Source: Thermoplasmatota archaeon (GTDB lineage: Archaea; Thermoplasmatota; E2; UBA202; JdFR-43). From it: 53,109 bases of DNA. The stretch is from NCBI GenBank assembly GCA_029259055.1, contig JAPDJP010000002.1:1-53109 (forward strand), read 5' to 3'. The position numbers and the translations under genes are program-made. Positions 29,374 to 38,362 of this stretch are shown piece after piece; the stretch's first letter is position 1, and each line of letters starts with the position of its first letter. The notes under the pieces were generated by a model. That model was not told where the DNA came from. It did not search any database and was given only the letters and a program-made list of their open reading frames with translations.

Positions 29374-29571
29374 CTATACAGCAGGGCCTTTTATAAGTTT
29401 TCCTCTCCTTCTAACCGTAATTGGAATCAATCCTTTTTCAAATTCTAACATCGCAAGCTGAACAGGATCAACTACCCCTTTTGGGGGCTTTATCAGTAAG
29501 GGGGCGCCCATTGCGATTTGCAATGCCCTTGCTCCTACTATTCGAGCCTTTTCAAATCGTGTATACTTCAA
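29374..29571 (-). CDS. rpoK: DNA-directed RNA polymerase subunit K
   Basis: '[26 protein letters not shown]...[21 protein letters not shown]' is the RPB6/RpoK signature. Confidence 0.95.
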   Translation of the reverse strand: MKYTRFEKARIVGARALQIAMGAPLLIKPPKGVVDPVQLAMLEFEKGLIPITVRRRGKLIKGPAV

Positions 29572-29791
29572 ACTTATCCCCTTAAAATAACGTAAAAAAG
29601 GTATATAGTATGCATTTAAAAACTTTACTTTTATTTTTATTTTAAAAGCATCGTTTTATTTCTTTTCATCATTGCTAAGCATAGAATCATATTTCCACAT
29701 CTTTTAATTTCTTTATAAAATGCTTTATTTATTTTAGTTTTAGTTAAAATTTATAATATGACAGAATTTTAAACGCGATAGATATTACATC

Positions 29792-30280
29792 ATGGAAGAG
29801 ATAAAATATAAACCGATAGGAATTATTCACTCCCCGTTTAAAAAACCAGAAGGAGTGCCAATACAGTCAATAGTTGCTAAAGGTATAAGTGGAAAAGTTG
29901 AGATTTTTCCGGAATATGTTGATGGTTTAAAAGACCTCGAGGGTTTTTCCCACATCATTTTAATATACCATTTTCATTTATCTAAAAAAGCATCATTAAA
30001 AGTAAAACCATTTATGGATAAGGAATTGCGTGGTGTTTTTTCAACACGCTCTCCAAGCAGACCAAATCCAATTGGTATATCAATAGTACGCCTTATCAAG
30101 ATTGAAGAAAATATACTTCATATTCAAGATGTTGATATAATAGATGGAACCCCGCTTTTGGATATTAAGCCATATGTTCCCGAATTTGATGTAAGAAAAG
30201 TTAATAGCATAGGCTGGCTTGAGAAAAATATACACAAACTTCCAGTATCGAAAGATAATGGGAGATTCGTTAAAATTTAA
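29792..30280 (+). CDS. TrmO/TsaA-like (UPF0066) tRNA methyltransferase family
   Basis: 'YKPIGIIHSPFKKPEGVPIQ', 'LEGFSHIILIYHFH', 'RGVFSTRSPSRPNPIGISIVRL', 'DGTPLLDIKPYVPEFD'. Confidence 0.92.
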   Translation: MEEIKYKPIGIIHSPFKKPEGVPIQSIVAKGISGKVEIFPEYVDGLKDLEGFSHIILIYHFHLSKKASLKVKPFMDKELRGVFSTRSPSRPNPIGISIVRLIKIEENILHIQDVDIIDGTPLLDIKPYVPEFDVRKVNSIGWLEKNIHKLPVSKDNGRFVKI

Positions 30281-30306
30281 AAGTTCGAAATATTTCAAAT
30301 GGTATA

Positions 30307-30436
30307 ATGCTGGCGGGCGCAGGCATTGGCCCCAGCAATTTCTTTTTTGCTTATAGTTCCTGCTGGCAATATTATGGCAATAATATTTATATTTACTTCT
30401 GAAGTAATTTCTTGGAAACTTGCTTTGGCAGAATAA
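30307..30436 (+). pseudogene. Decayed fragment of a multi-TM permease (DUF318/ArsP-like, tentative)
   Basis: Frame 1: MLAGAGIGPSNFFFA...; frame 2 from 30353: IVPAGNIMAIIFIFTSEVISWKLALAE*. Joining them across the T-rich stretch gives a continuous hydrophobic permease-like sequence. Confidence 0.4.
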
Positions 30437-30453
30437 TATATTGGAGCAATATT

Positions 30454-30555
30454 AAGATACCAAAAGAATTAAGAAAGGAAATAAAAAAAGAGGATGATAT
30501 AAAAATCTCTGGAAGAGTACCAAGCGTTGAAGAAATAAAGAAATTGTTAAAATAA
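30454..30555 (+). pseudogene. C-terminal remnant of a small thioredoxin-like (MTH895/TM0996-type) protein
   Basis: Open frame reads KIPKELRKEIKKEDDIKISGRVPSVEEIKKLLK*; 'GxVPSVEEIKKLL' is typical of the C-terminus of this family. No N-terminal CxxC half remains. Confidence 0.4.
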
Positions 30556-30587
30556 GAAATATGAAGCAATAAGAAGCTATACAACGA

Positions 30588-30660
30588 TGCGGGCGCCGGG
30601 ATTCGAACCCGGGCATTGAGCTTGGAAGGCTCACATCCTAACCAGCTAGATCACGCCCGC
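30588..30660 (-). tRNA. tRNA-Gly (anticodon UCC)
   Basis: Minus-strand sequence gcgggcg-tg-atctagctggttaggat-g-tgagc-cTTCCaa-gctca-atgc-ccggg-ttcgaat-cccgg-cgcccgc-A: 7-bp acceptor, 5-bp anticodon and T stems; CCA not encoded; no intron. Confidence 0.95.
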
Positions 30661-30720
30661 TCAATCCATAAAAATGCACTATAATTTAAATTTTGCTCAA
30701 AAAATAAAAGGGGAGGAGAA

Positions 30721-32283
30721 TCAGCTTACTCCTAGAACTAATGGTCCCAGCATAAAGCCTTCCGCTGTTTTGCTTACTCCATCCGCAGTTACTGTTATTG
30801 TTACTGGACCAATACCGAATACAAATCCTGGACCAACATCCTTGCTCTCTCCAGGATTCAACACATCAATTGTTCCCTCCGTAGATTTTCCTATGAATAC
30901 CATTCCAGATATTTCTACCTTCCAGTTGACATTTTCTGCTGGCAATGTTCCTATATTTGCTATTGTTGCTTTTACTCCAAATCCTCCAGAAATCTTCTCA
31001 ATGCTTATTATTGGTGCTGGGAATGTACTATAATATATGTCCTTATTTCCATTTCTTGTGTCAACCCAAACAATTCCTCTTGAACAAATGTCAACAGCAT
31101 GTTCTTCCATTGATACTGTGCCATCTACTTCATTTATCTGTACGGGTTCTTCCCATGTTGCTCCCTTATCCTCTGATTTCATGAAGTATACATTTCCATT
31201 TGATACATATGCAAGATATATTGTGCTACCGCTAACATAAATTGCTGGATAAAGTTCATCATCTTCTCCACTTGTTATTTGTGTTTTTGTCCATGTGTTG
31301 CCATCATCATTTGAATATTGCATAAAGATATCCCAGTTTCCATTTTCATTGGTACAATATACTATGTAAACCTCGCTTCCAACTCCATCTGCATCTGCAT
31401 ATCTGCAATCATAATCTCCTTCATCCAAGTAGAATTGCCATTCTGTATATTCAATATCTGGTTCAACCAATGGATCTATCTTCTTGTATACAAGCTTGTA
31501 ATGTTCTCCATCATAATAGCTCCATACTAAGTGCATATAGTTTTCAACATTAGCCATTGCTGGATAGCTTGCCGGTGCTGTTGCCAGACGGGATTGAGCA
31601 TCGAAATAGAATACTCCTCCAGATATATCGGTGAATACGTATTCTAGGATTGGACAAGCTGCTATATCATATCCTCCATATCTCTCATGGAATACTTTCA
31701 TTGCTGTAAATGATCTTCCATAATCCTTGTTTTCATATATACAGTTGTCATCTACATATGTATACAAGAAGTCACTTTCATCTCCTGGTACCCAGTAATA
31801 TATTTCCCATGTTGTATCATCTGTTATATCCGGAATTAAATAGAAACCGCTTGTTTCTCCCTCTGCGCTAGCGCGTAGATAAACGCCATATAATCCTGAG
31901 AATTCAGGCGCTACTACCTTTCCAAAGCTTGAATACCATGCTATTCCTTCTGGCATTACTAAGTAGCCATTCCATGTGCTACCATCTGCTGAATACGCAA
32001 ATCCAAAGCCACCTTCTATAGCACTTACTAGGTGACTCCATGTTACAACAATATTTCCAGCAGGATCTATTGTCATAAATGGCAATATGTCTTCTTCTGG
32101 ACTATCCGCGGTAATAAGAACATTTCCTTGATTAACTGTTGTTGGACTCAATTTTACTATATTTGGTTCGATTTTTACTGCGTTATCGAAGTTAAAAAGT
32201 TTGTTTTCCTTTGCGTTCTCGTTGGCTATCGTTATTAAACTAGCCATTACCAATATACCCGCTACTAATATCGCCTTTTTCAT
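30721..32283 (-). CDS. Secreted protein with BNR/sialidase-like repeats and C-terminal CARDB-like domain
   Basis: Signal peptide; 'YSNDDGNTWTKTQITSGEDDELYPAIYVSGSTIYLAYVSNGNVYFMKSEDKGATWEEPVQI' (S.D.G.TW boxes). Confidence 0.75.
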   Translation of the reverse strand: MKKAILVAGILVMASLITIANENAKENKLFNFDNAVKIEPNIVKLSPTTVNQGNVLITADSPEEDILPFMTIDPAGNIVVTWSHLVSAIEGGFGFAYSADGSTWNGYLVMPEGIAWYSSFGKVVAPEFSGLYGVYLRASAEGETSGFYLIPDITDDTTWEIYYWVPGDESDFLYTYVDDNCIYENKDYGRSFTAMKVFHERYGGYDIAACPILEYVFTDISGGVFYFDAQSRLATAPASYPAMANVENYMHLVWSYYDGEHYKLVYKKIDPLVEPDIEYTEWQFYLDEGDYDCRYADADGVGSEVYIVYCTNENGNWDIFMQYSNDDGNTWTKTQITSGEDDELYPAIYVSGSTIYLAYVSNGNVYFMKSEDKGATWEEPVQINEVDGTVSMEEHAVDICSRGIVWVDTRNGNKDIYYSTFPAPIISIEKISGGFGVKATIANIGTLPAENVNWKVEISGMVFIGKSTEGTIDVLNPGESKDVGPGFVFGIGPVTITVTADGVSKTAEGFMLGPLVLGVS

Positions 32284-32616
32284 TTTATGCCTCCGAAAAT
32301 TATATACAAATTAGTTTTAAATAATTATCGCTTGTTTAGATTGATGATGTGTAAGCTATGGATAAAGTAAACGTGCATATTGAATTGCAGTTCTTAATAT
32401 TTCCTTTAATTTTTCTAAGAGTATTTTATTGAAATTCCTTATTCTCTTTAACGTCTCTTCCGGTGAAAAATTAATTCATTATTGGTAGCTCTTAAACTCC
32501 TTCATATCTATGTAAGGGTTTGAAGCCAGAAGTATGCGCCTTTAATCAGTTAAAAATTTTAAATTTGTTTCATCCTTACTTTTATAATTTCAAAACATCA
32601 CATGAATAACCTCAAA

Positions 32617-33138
32617 CTAGAATATTCTTGGAATAAACCTCCATTTTACATCCCTCATATATTTTTCATAATCTCTCCCAAATTTTTCCAATAAATATTT
32701 TTCTTCCTCTAAGGCAGTAAGTACATATCCTATTGAAATGAATACAGCAATTATCACTGGAAGTAAACTACCCCACAATAAAGCAAAACCTAGAGAATTT
32801 AGCATCAATCCCAAATAGCCTGGATGCCGTATCTTCGAATAAATTCCCTCGGTTACGATTCTTTCGATTTTCTCGGTGTTATCATGTGCCTGTTTATGGT
32901 ACCTATGCGATAATCCATGAATCCACCCACCAATTATAAATAATAGAATTCCTATCCACAAAAAATACTTTGAGAATGGAATCGGCAAAATTTTAAAATA
33001 AAAGCCGAAGAAAACAGAAAATGCTAAAATACCCCATTCAATTATTCCTCTTTTACTAGGCTTCATCAGAAGATACCTTTTAAACACGTTTCTTCTTTCC
33101 CCTTTCATATAGTTTTCTTCCCTTTTTAACTTCTTCAA
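32617..33138 (-). CDS. Isoprenylcysteine/phospholipid methyltransferase-like (ICMT/PEMT) membrane protein
   Basis: 'VTEGIYSKIRHPGYLGLMLNSLGFALLWGS...EEEKYLLEKFGRDYEKYMRDVKWRFIP'. Confidence 0.88.
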   Translation of the reverse strand: MKKLKREENYMKGERRNVFKRYLLMKPSKRGIIEWGILAFSVFFGFYFKILPIPFSKYFLWIGILLFIIGGWIHGLSHRYHKQAHDNTEKIERIVTEGIYSKIRHPGYLGLMLNSLGFALLWGSLLPVIIAVFISIGYVLTALEEEKYLLEKFGRDYEKYMRDVKWRFIPRIF

Positions 33139-33227
33139 GCATTATCATAAAAAATTTTACTCTTATTTAAAAATTTATCCGAATTCGCGGTACTACTGTT
33201 TATTTTAATTTTTTATGAAAAAAATTA

Positions 33228-34323
33228 ATGTATGTATGTGGTATCACCTTTCTGTTATTCCAATATACTATTGCATCTTCCTCAGCGGATGATAAACTTG
33301 ATCAACAACAAATGCAGACAGGGGAAGTAGCTATTCTTTGCGAAAGATGGAAATGGGCATAAACTTTTGTTCCTACTATGCCAATTTTGACTAGAGTAGA
33401 ACTCCTTTTGTACAAAAAGAGGGATGTAAACGATGTAACCCTTTCTATTAAAAAATATGTTTTAGGAGAAGAGCTTGCAAAAGTTACGTGGAGTTTGATA
33501 TAGAAGATATAAACGTTATACCTGGGGAGGTATATTATATAATACTACTGGTGGCGATAATGTAGAGAACTATTATGTATGGGTTGGTTCATCTATAGAT
33601 GTATATTCGGATGGAGATGCTTGGATTTGGTGGAAAAGTAGCGATGAATGGGAAATATGGAATAGATCTGATGCTCCAGCTTTTGATTTTTGCTTTAAAA
33701 CGCATGGGATAGGAGAATGGGAAAAAGAGCCCAAAGAAAAATGGATATTCATGCTATATGATGATGCGGATTTTAAACATGCATACGGTCCTTTATACCA
33801 TTTTTGGCTTGAAGCTTATTCTGGAAAAGGAGTAGATGCGGTTGTTTTGCAAGATACGGAAAGAGGAGGAAAAATATGGCATATTGCCGAACAAATTGTA
33901 GAATTTGTTAGTAATTTAGGCGGAACATGGGCACCTTATAGAACAATAAGTGCAATAAGAACAGATAAAATAAATGATCTTGCCAATGCAATTAATAAGT
34001 TGTGCATTGATTTAATAGTGGGCTGGATAAAAAATTATAGACTTGTAAAAGAGGCGCATGACAAAACATTTATGCTAGGAATGCAATCAGCAAGAAAATA
34101 TCAACTTTACGACCTATTTGATTTTTCCGAAAATTTGAGGGAGACAAGTGTTAGCGCAAAAATAAAGAAAGATCTTAACACCTTACAAGAAGCCATAAAT
34201 GAAGCAGTATTTGCGGAATATCATGGTAGCCATGAAAGAGCATATGGTTTGGATTTTCCCAAAAATACTTTGTGGGACGAATTTCTAGCAATATTCGTTC
34301 TTTCTTGTGAAATTTTTAAATAA
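33228..34323 (+). pseudogene. Decayed secreted clostripain-like peptidase (nonsense plus frameshifts)
   Basis: Signal-like MYVCGITFLLFQYTIASSSADDKLDQQQ... then in-frame TAA at 33360 ('WA*TFVP', compare 'YAQTFVP' in the 38363 ORF), TAG at 33501, frame change to 'EFDIEDINVIPGEVYYI', then 'LYNTTGGDNVENYYVWVGSS...FDFCFKTHG...KWIFMLYDDADF...YGLDFPKN'. Confidence 0.7.
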
Positions 34324-34363
34324 AAATATAACCAACACTAAACTAAATAAAAGAAAGAAGAGG

Positions 34364-34386
34364 ACCTGGCTACTCGCGAGCCAGGT
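34364..34386 (-). terminator. Candidate hairpin/terminator overlapping the albA stop codon
   Basis: Perfect 8-bp inverted repeat ACCTGGCT/AGCCAGGT around a 7-nt loop, followed on the minus strand by a pyrimidine-rich tract (cctcttctttctttt). Confidence 0.55.
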
Positions 34387-34651
34387 ATATCTCTATGCAG
34401 GAGACATTCACCTTATTTCCTTGGTCGTTTGTTAGTTCTTCTGTGTAGATTTTTACGTCCTTTATCTGTGCGTCAGTGACAAATCTTCTTCTTACAATCT
34501 CTGCAACATCTACTGCGCGAGATATTGCTCTCCCCCTCGCTTTTATTGCAACTTGCTGTGCGCCAGAGTTCAGTTGTGTAATTGCAGCCAACACATAATT
34601 CATTGGTGGCTTATTCCCCACGTATACCACATTTTCCAGTTGCTCTGCCAT
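34370..34651 (-). CDS. albA: Chromatin/RNA-binding protein Alba
   Basis: '[51 protein letters not shown]' is diagnostic for Alba. Confidence 0.97.
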   Translation of the reverse strand: MAEQLENVVYVGNKPPMNYVLAAITQLNSGAQQVAIKARGRAISRAVDVAEIVRRRFVTDAQIKDVKIYTEELTNDQGNKVNVSCIEIYLARE

Positions 34652-34744
34652 TTTTATCCCTCCTCATGAGAATAAGAATCTATAATATAAATCTATCGCT
34701 CAACAAAAAGATTTTTTTGGCGATTTTTATTACATTGGGATATA

Positions 34745-36235
34745 ATGAAGAAAATTAAGCCGAAAAGAGCATTGATAAGTGTTTATGATAAAAGAGGTTT
34801 AGAAGATTTTTGTAAAGCATTGCTGAAAGAAAATGTTGAGATCTATGCAACATCGGGAACAAGAAAGTTTTTGGAGGAAAAGGGAATAAAAGTTAGGGAA
34901 GCGGAGGAATACACTGGATTTGAAGAATTACTAGGGGGGAAAATAAAAACATTGCATACAAACATTCACGCTGCAATTTTAGCCAAAGAGGATGAAATAA
35001 ATGAAATAGAAAGGAAGGGAATAAAAGCATTTGACATGGTTGTATGCAATTTTTACCCATATGAATTGGGCATCGAAAAAATGGATATAGGTGGACCCGC
35101 AATGACTAGGGCAGCTGCCAAAAACTGGCACCGCGTAATAATAATTTCTCACCCAAGCCAATACGAAATGGCGATTCATCATTTAAAAGAAGGTTTTGAT
35201 GAGAAAATTAGAAAAGAGCTTGCTATAGAGGCGTTGAAAAGAACAGCTTATTATGATGCTATGCTAATAAAAAATTATTTCGATTTTAATGATTTGCTTG
35301 TTTATCCATTTATAAAAAAATTTGATTTGAGGTATGGTGAAAATCCTCACCAAAAAGGAGCTTTTTATATAAGAGAAGAATATAAAGGAGCCTGTATAGC
35401 AAATGCTTTTCAATTGCAAGGAAAAAAACTCTCATATAATAACATCTTGGACGCGAATCATGCAATAGAATGTGTAAAAGAATTTGAGGAGCCGTGCGCA
35501 GTCATTGTAAAACATGCCACCCCCTCCGGAATCGCCTGCGCGGATTCCATAGAAAAGGCGTGGGAATATGCTTTCGAAACGGATGTGTATTCTCCCTTTG
35601 GAGGAGTTGTTGCGGTTAATAGGCAGGTAAATGCGAAATTGGCGGAAAAGTTAATAAAAATCTTCCTTGAAGTAATAATAGCTCCTTCTTTCAGTCGAGA
35701 AGCTCTGGAGATATTGAAAACAAAGAAAAATCTAAGACTTTTAAAAGTTGATGGATTGGATAAAGAAAAAAGAAAAACGGAAATAGAAATAAGAAGCGTT
35801 GAGGGAGGACTACTTTTACAGGAAAAAGATGTAAAAGAATTTAATCCAGAAGAATGGAAAGTAGTCACAAAAAATAAGCCATCTAAGGAGGATTTAGAAT
35901 CAATGTTATTTGCAATGAAATGCGTTCGCCATATAAAATCTAATGCAGTTGTTTTTGTAAAAGGAAAAAGAACAGTCGCAATAGGAGGAGGGCAAACAGC
36001 AAGAGTAGACGCGGTATGGATCGCCATTCACAAAGGAAAAGAGAAAATCAAGGATTCTATAATGGCATCTGATGCCTTTTTCCCATTTAGAGATGCTGTC
36101 GATTTGGCAGCTAAAGCAGGAGTAAAAGCAATTGTTCAGCCAGGTGGCTCAATAAGAGATGAAGAAGTAATTAAAGCTGCTAATGAGCATGGAATAATAA
36201 TGGTATTTACTGGACAAAGATGTTTCTTACATTAG
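34745..36235 (+). CDS. purH: Bifunctional AICAR formyltransferase/IMP cyclohydrolase
   Basis: 'ALISVYDKRGLEDFCKALLK', 'GGKIKTLHTNIHAAILA', 'KKFDLRYGENPHQKGAFY', 'KHATPSGIACADSIEKAWEYAFETDVYSPFGGVVAVN'. Confidence 0.97.
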   Translation: MKKIKPKRALISVYDKRGLEDFCKALLKENVEIYATSGTRKFLEEKGIKVREAEEYTGFEELLGGKIKTLHTNIHAAILAKEDEINEIERKGIKAFDMVVCNFYPYELGIEKMDIGGPAMTRAAAKNWHRVIIISHPSQYEMAIHHLKEGFDEKIRKELAIEALKRTAYYDAMLIKNYFDFNDLLVYPFIKKFDLRYGENPHQKGAFYIREEYKGACIANAFQLQGKKLSYNNILDANHAIECVKEFEEPCAVIVKHATPSGIACADSIEKAWEYAFETDVYSPFGGVVAVNRQVNAKLAEKLIKIFLEVIIAPSFSREALEILKTKKNLRLLKVDGLDKEKRKTEIEIRSVEGGLLLQEKDVKEFNPEEWKVVTKNKPSKEDLESMLFAMKCVRHIKSNAVVFVKGKRTVAIGGGQTARVDAVWIAIHKGKEKIKDSIMASDAFFPFRDAVDLAAKAGVKAIVQPGGSIRDEEVIKAANEHGIIMVFTGQRCFLH

Positions 36236-36401
36236 ATAAGATAATTACCTTCAAAGAATAATTTTATTCTTGCCCGATACGTTTTTATTTCGTCGTTTTT
36301 CCAATAATACTTCAAAAATCCTCAATAGAGTCTGGTGAAGAACTCACCAATTCTATTGCTTTTATTTATATGATAATTAACTCACTTAAAAATTTTAAAC
36401 A

Positions 36402-37073
36402 ATGAAGAATTCTATTTTTATGCTAAAAGTAGGTGTTCTTGCATCAGGAAGGGGAACGAACTTACAAGCAATTATCGATGCTTCTGAAAAGAAAATGATA
36501 AATGCGGAGGTAGTTGTTGTTGTGAGTGATAATGAAAAAGCATTTGCTTTAGAAAGAGCAAAAAAACATGGTATAGATGCATATTTTATTGATGCGAGCA
36601 ATAAAGAAAAACATGAAAAGAAGATTGACGAAATATTCAGGAATTATGATGTAGGGCTTGCTGTTGGGGCTGGTTATATGAGAGTTCTTTCGCCATGGTT
36701 TATAAAAAGATGGTACGGAAAAATCATAAATATACATCCTTCTCTGTTACCATCCTTTAAGGGAATAGATGCCCAAAGACAGGCTTTAGAATATGGAGTA
36801 AAGTTGGCGGGATGCACCACCCATTTTATGGATGAGAAACCAGACCACGGACCAATTATTCTTCAGGCAGCCATTAGAGTCCTTCCAGATGATGATAGGG
36901 ATAAGCTGGCAGAAAGAATTTTAAAGGTTGAGCACCAAATTTTGCCAAGAAGCATTGATTTATTTGAGAAGAAAAGACTAATTATTGAAGGAAGAAAGGT
37001 AAAAATCTTGCCAGGAGATTCATGGCTCCCCAAATATAGTTATCCTGATGTTCTTTATTCATATGGCTATTGA
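36402..37073 (+). CDS. purN: Phosphoribosylglycinamide formyltransferase
   Basis: 'KVGVLASGRGTNLQAIIDA', 'IINIHPSLLPSFKGIDAQRQALEYGVKLAGCTTHFMDEKPDHGPII'. Start may be the ATG at 36420. Confidence 0.95.
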   Translation: MKNSIFMLKVGVLASGRGTNLQAIIDASEKKMINAEVVVVVSDNEKAFALERAKKHGIDAYFIDASNKEKHEKKIDEIFRNYDVGLAVGAGYMRVLSPWFIKRWYGKIINIHPSLLPSFKGIDAQRQALEYGVKLAGCTTHFMDEKPDHGPIILQAAIRVLPDDDRDKLAERILKVEHQILPRSIDLFEKKRLIIEGRKVKILPGDSWLPKYSYPDVLYSYGY

Positions 37074-37116
37074 TGATAATACATAAAAATTTTATACAAA
37101 AAATTAAATTACGCTT

Positions 37117-38328
37117 ATGAAGGGAATAATTTTTGTTGTAACACTTCTGTTTTTAACCCAGATAATTTTTCCATACAATATAGAAAGTCATTCATTGAAT
37201 AACACCCTTTATGTTGGAGGCTCCGGCCCAGGGAATTATTCTTCAATACAAGCAGCGATAGATGATGCAAAGGATGGATATACAATTATCGTATATCCAG
37301 GTACTTATAACGAAAATATAATTGTTACAAAACAATTAACAATTATTGGGAAGGATAGAGATGCTACAGTAATTGATGGAGGAATGAAAAGTGATGTTGT
37401 TTTAATAACAGCAGATAATGTTAAAATCCAAGGATTTACAATTACAAACAGTGGAGATATTGATAATTATGCGGGAATAAGGATACATAATTATACATAT
37501 TATTGCGAGATATCCGATTGTTCTATTTTGAATTCTAATAGAGGCGTTTTTGGATATTATATATACCATGCTACCATAAAAAACTGTACCATATCCAATA
37601 TTTATAGAAAAAGTGGCGTTGCATTATATTACTCAAATCATAATTGCATCTGGAATCTCACAATCAATGATATTAATTGGACAGGAATATATTTTTATGG
37701 AGGAAAATACAATACAATAAAGAAATGTAATATTTCGAACTGTGGAGCCTATGGCATAACTTTAGATTATTCAGATTATTGTATCGTTTCAGATTGCGAA
37801 ATCAAAAACTCATTAAATGGAATAAAATTGGCCAAATCAAATTATAACGAGTTTCTTGGAAATGTAATAACGGGAAGTGTCGGAAGTGGAATAGTTTTTT
37901 ATGTCGGTTCAAACGAAAATACGATTTCATCCTGTTACCTATATAAAAATGGTTATAATGGAATATATATGAGAAGATGCAGAAATAACTGGATAGAGAA
38001 AAACCGGATAGAAGAAAACAATAGAAGCGGAATATATATGGAGTCATCAAATGCAAACACCATAAGTAGATGTAATATTATAAAAAATAGGCAGTGTGGG
38101 GTTTATCTAAAAAGATGCTTGGAAATAATTGTAAATTACAGCAATATATATGATAGTGGTTTTGGTATAGGAATATTTGCTAATGAAAGCTATTGTGATG
38201 CACGCTATAATTATTGGGGAACTATATTTGGTCCACTAACTTTTGGCTTGCTTGGAGACGGAATTGCATGGGTAGGAGATGCTAACATAAAATTTTTCCC
38301 ATGGAGCATCTTTAAAAACCAATGGTAG
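37117..38328 (+). CDS. Secreted right-handed beta-helix (NosD-like) protein
   Basis: Signal peptide; 'YSSIQAAIDDAKDGYTIIVYPGTYNENIIV', repeated 'N.I..C.I.N...GI.L' turns, C-terminal 'ARYNYWGTIFGP'. Confidence 0.88.
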   Translation: MKGIIFVVTLLFLTQIIFPYNIESHSLNNTLYVGGSGPGNYSSIQAAIDDAKDGYTIIVYPGTYNENIIVTKQLTIIGKDRDATVIDGGMKSDVVLITADNVKIQGFTITNSGDIDNYAGIRIHNYTYYCEISDCSILNSNRGVFGYYIYHATIKNCTISNIYRKSGVALYYSNHNCIWNLTINDINWTGIYFYGGKYNTIKKCNISNCGAYGITLDYSDYCIVSDCEIKNSLNGIKLAKSNYNEFLGNVITGSVGSGIVFYVGSNENTISSCYLYKNGYNGIYMRRCRNNWIEKNRIEENNRSGIYMESSNANTISRCNIIKNRQCGVYLKRCLEIIVNYSNIYDSGFGIGIFANESYCDARYNYWGTIFGPLTFGLLGDGIAWVGDANIKFFPWSIFKNQW

Positions 38329-38362
38329 CGTAAATTTTTTCTTTTTCTTTCTTATTTTTGTT

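Noticed and set aside
30393-30634. Minus-strand ORFs of 60-63 aa near tRNA-Gly
   Set aside because: One runs through the tRNA gene; the opposite strand holds the more meaningful pseudogene fragments.
32341-32400. 'tgatgatg' C-box-like sequence considered as a C/D box sRNA
   Set aside because: No convincing D/D' boxes (CUGA) at proper spacing.
35458-36027. 189-aa minus-strand ORF opposite purH
   Set aside because: Antisense to a well-supported purH; composition (F/S/T-rich) is typical of mirror ORFs in A-rich coding DNA.
37117-38328. Tandem-repeat protein considered as a possible novel repeat array
   Set aside because: Periodicity is explained by ordinary right-handed beta-helix (NosD-like) turns.
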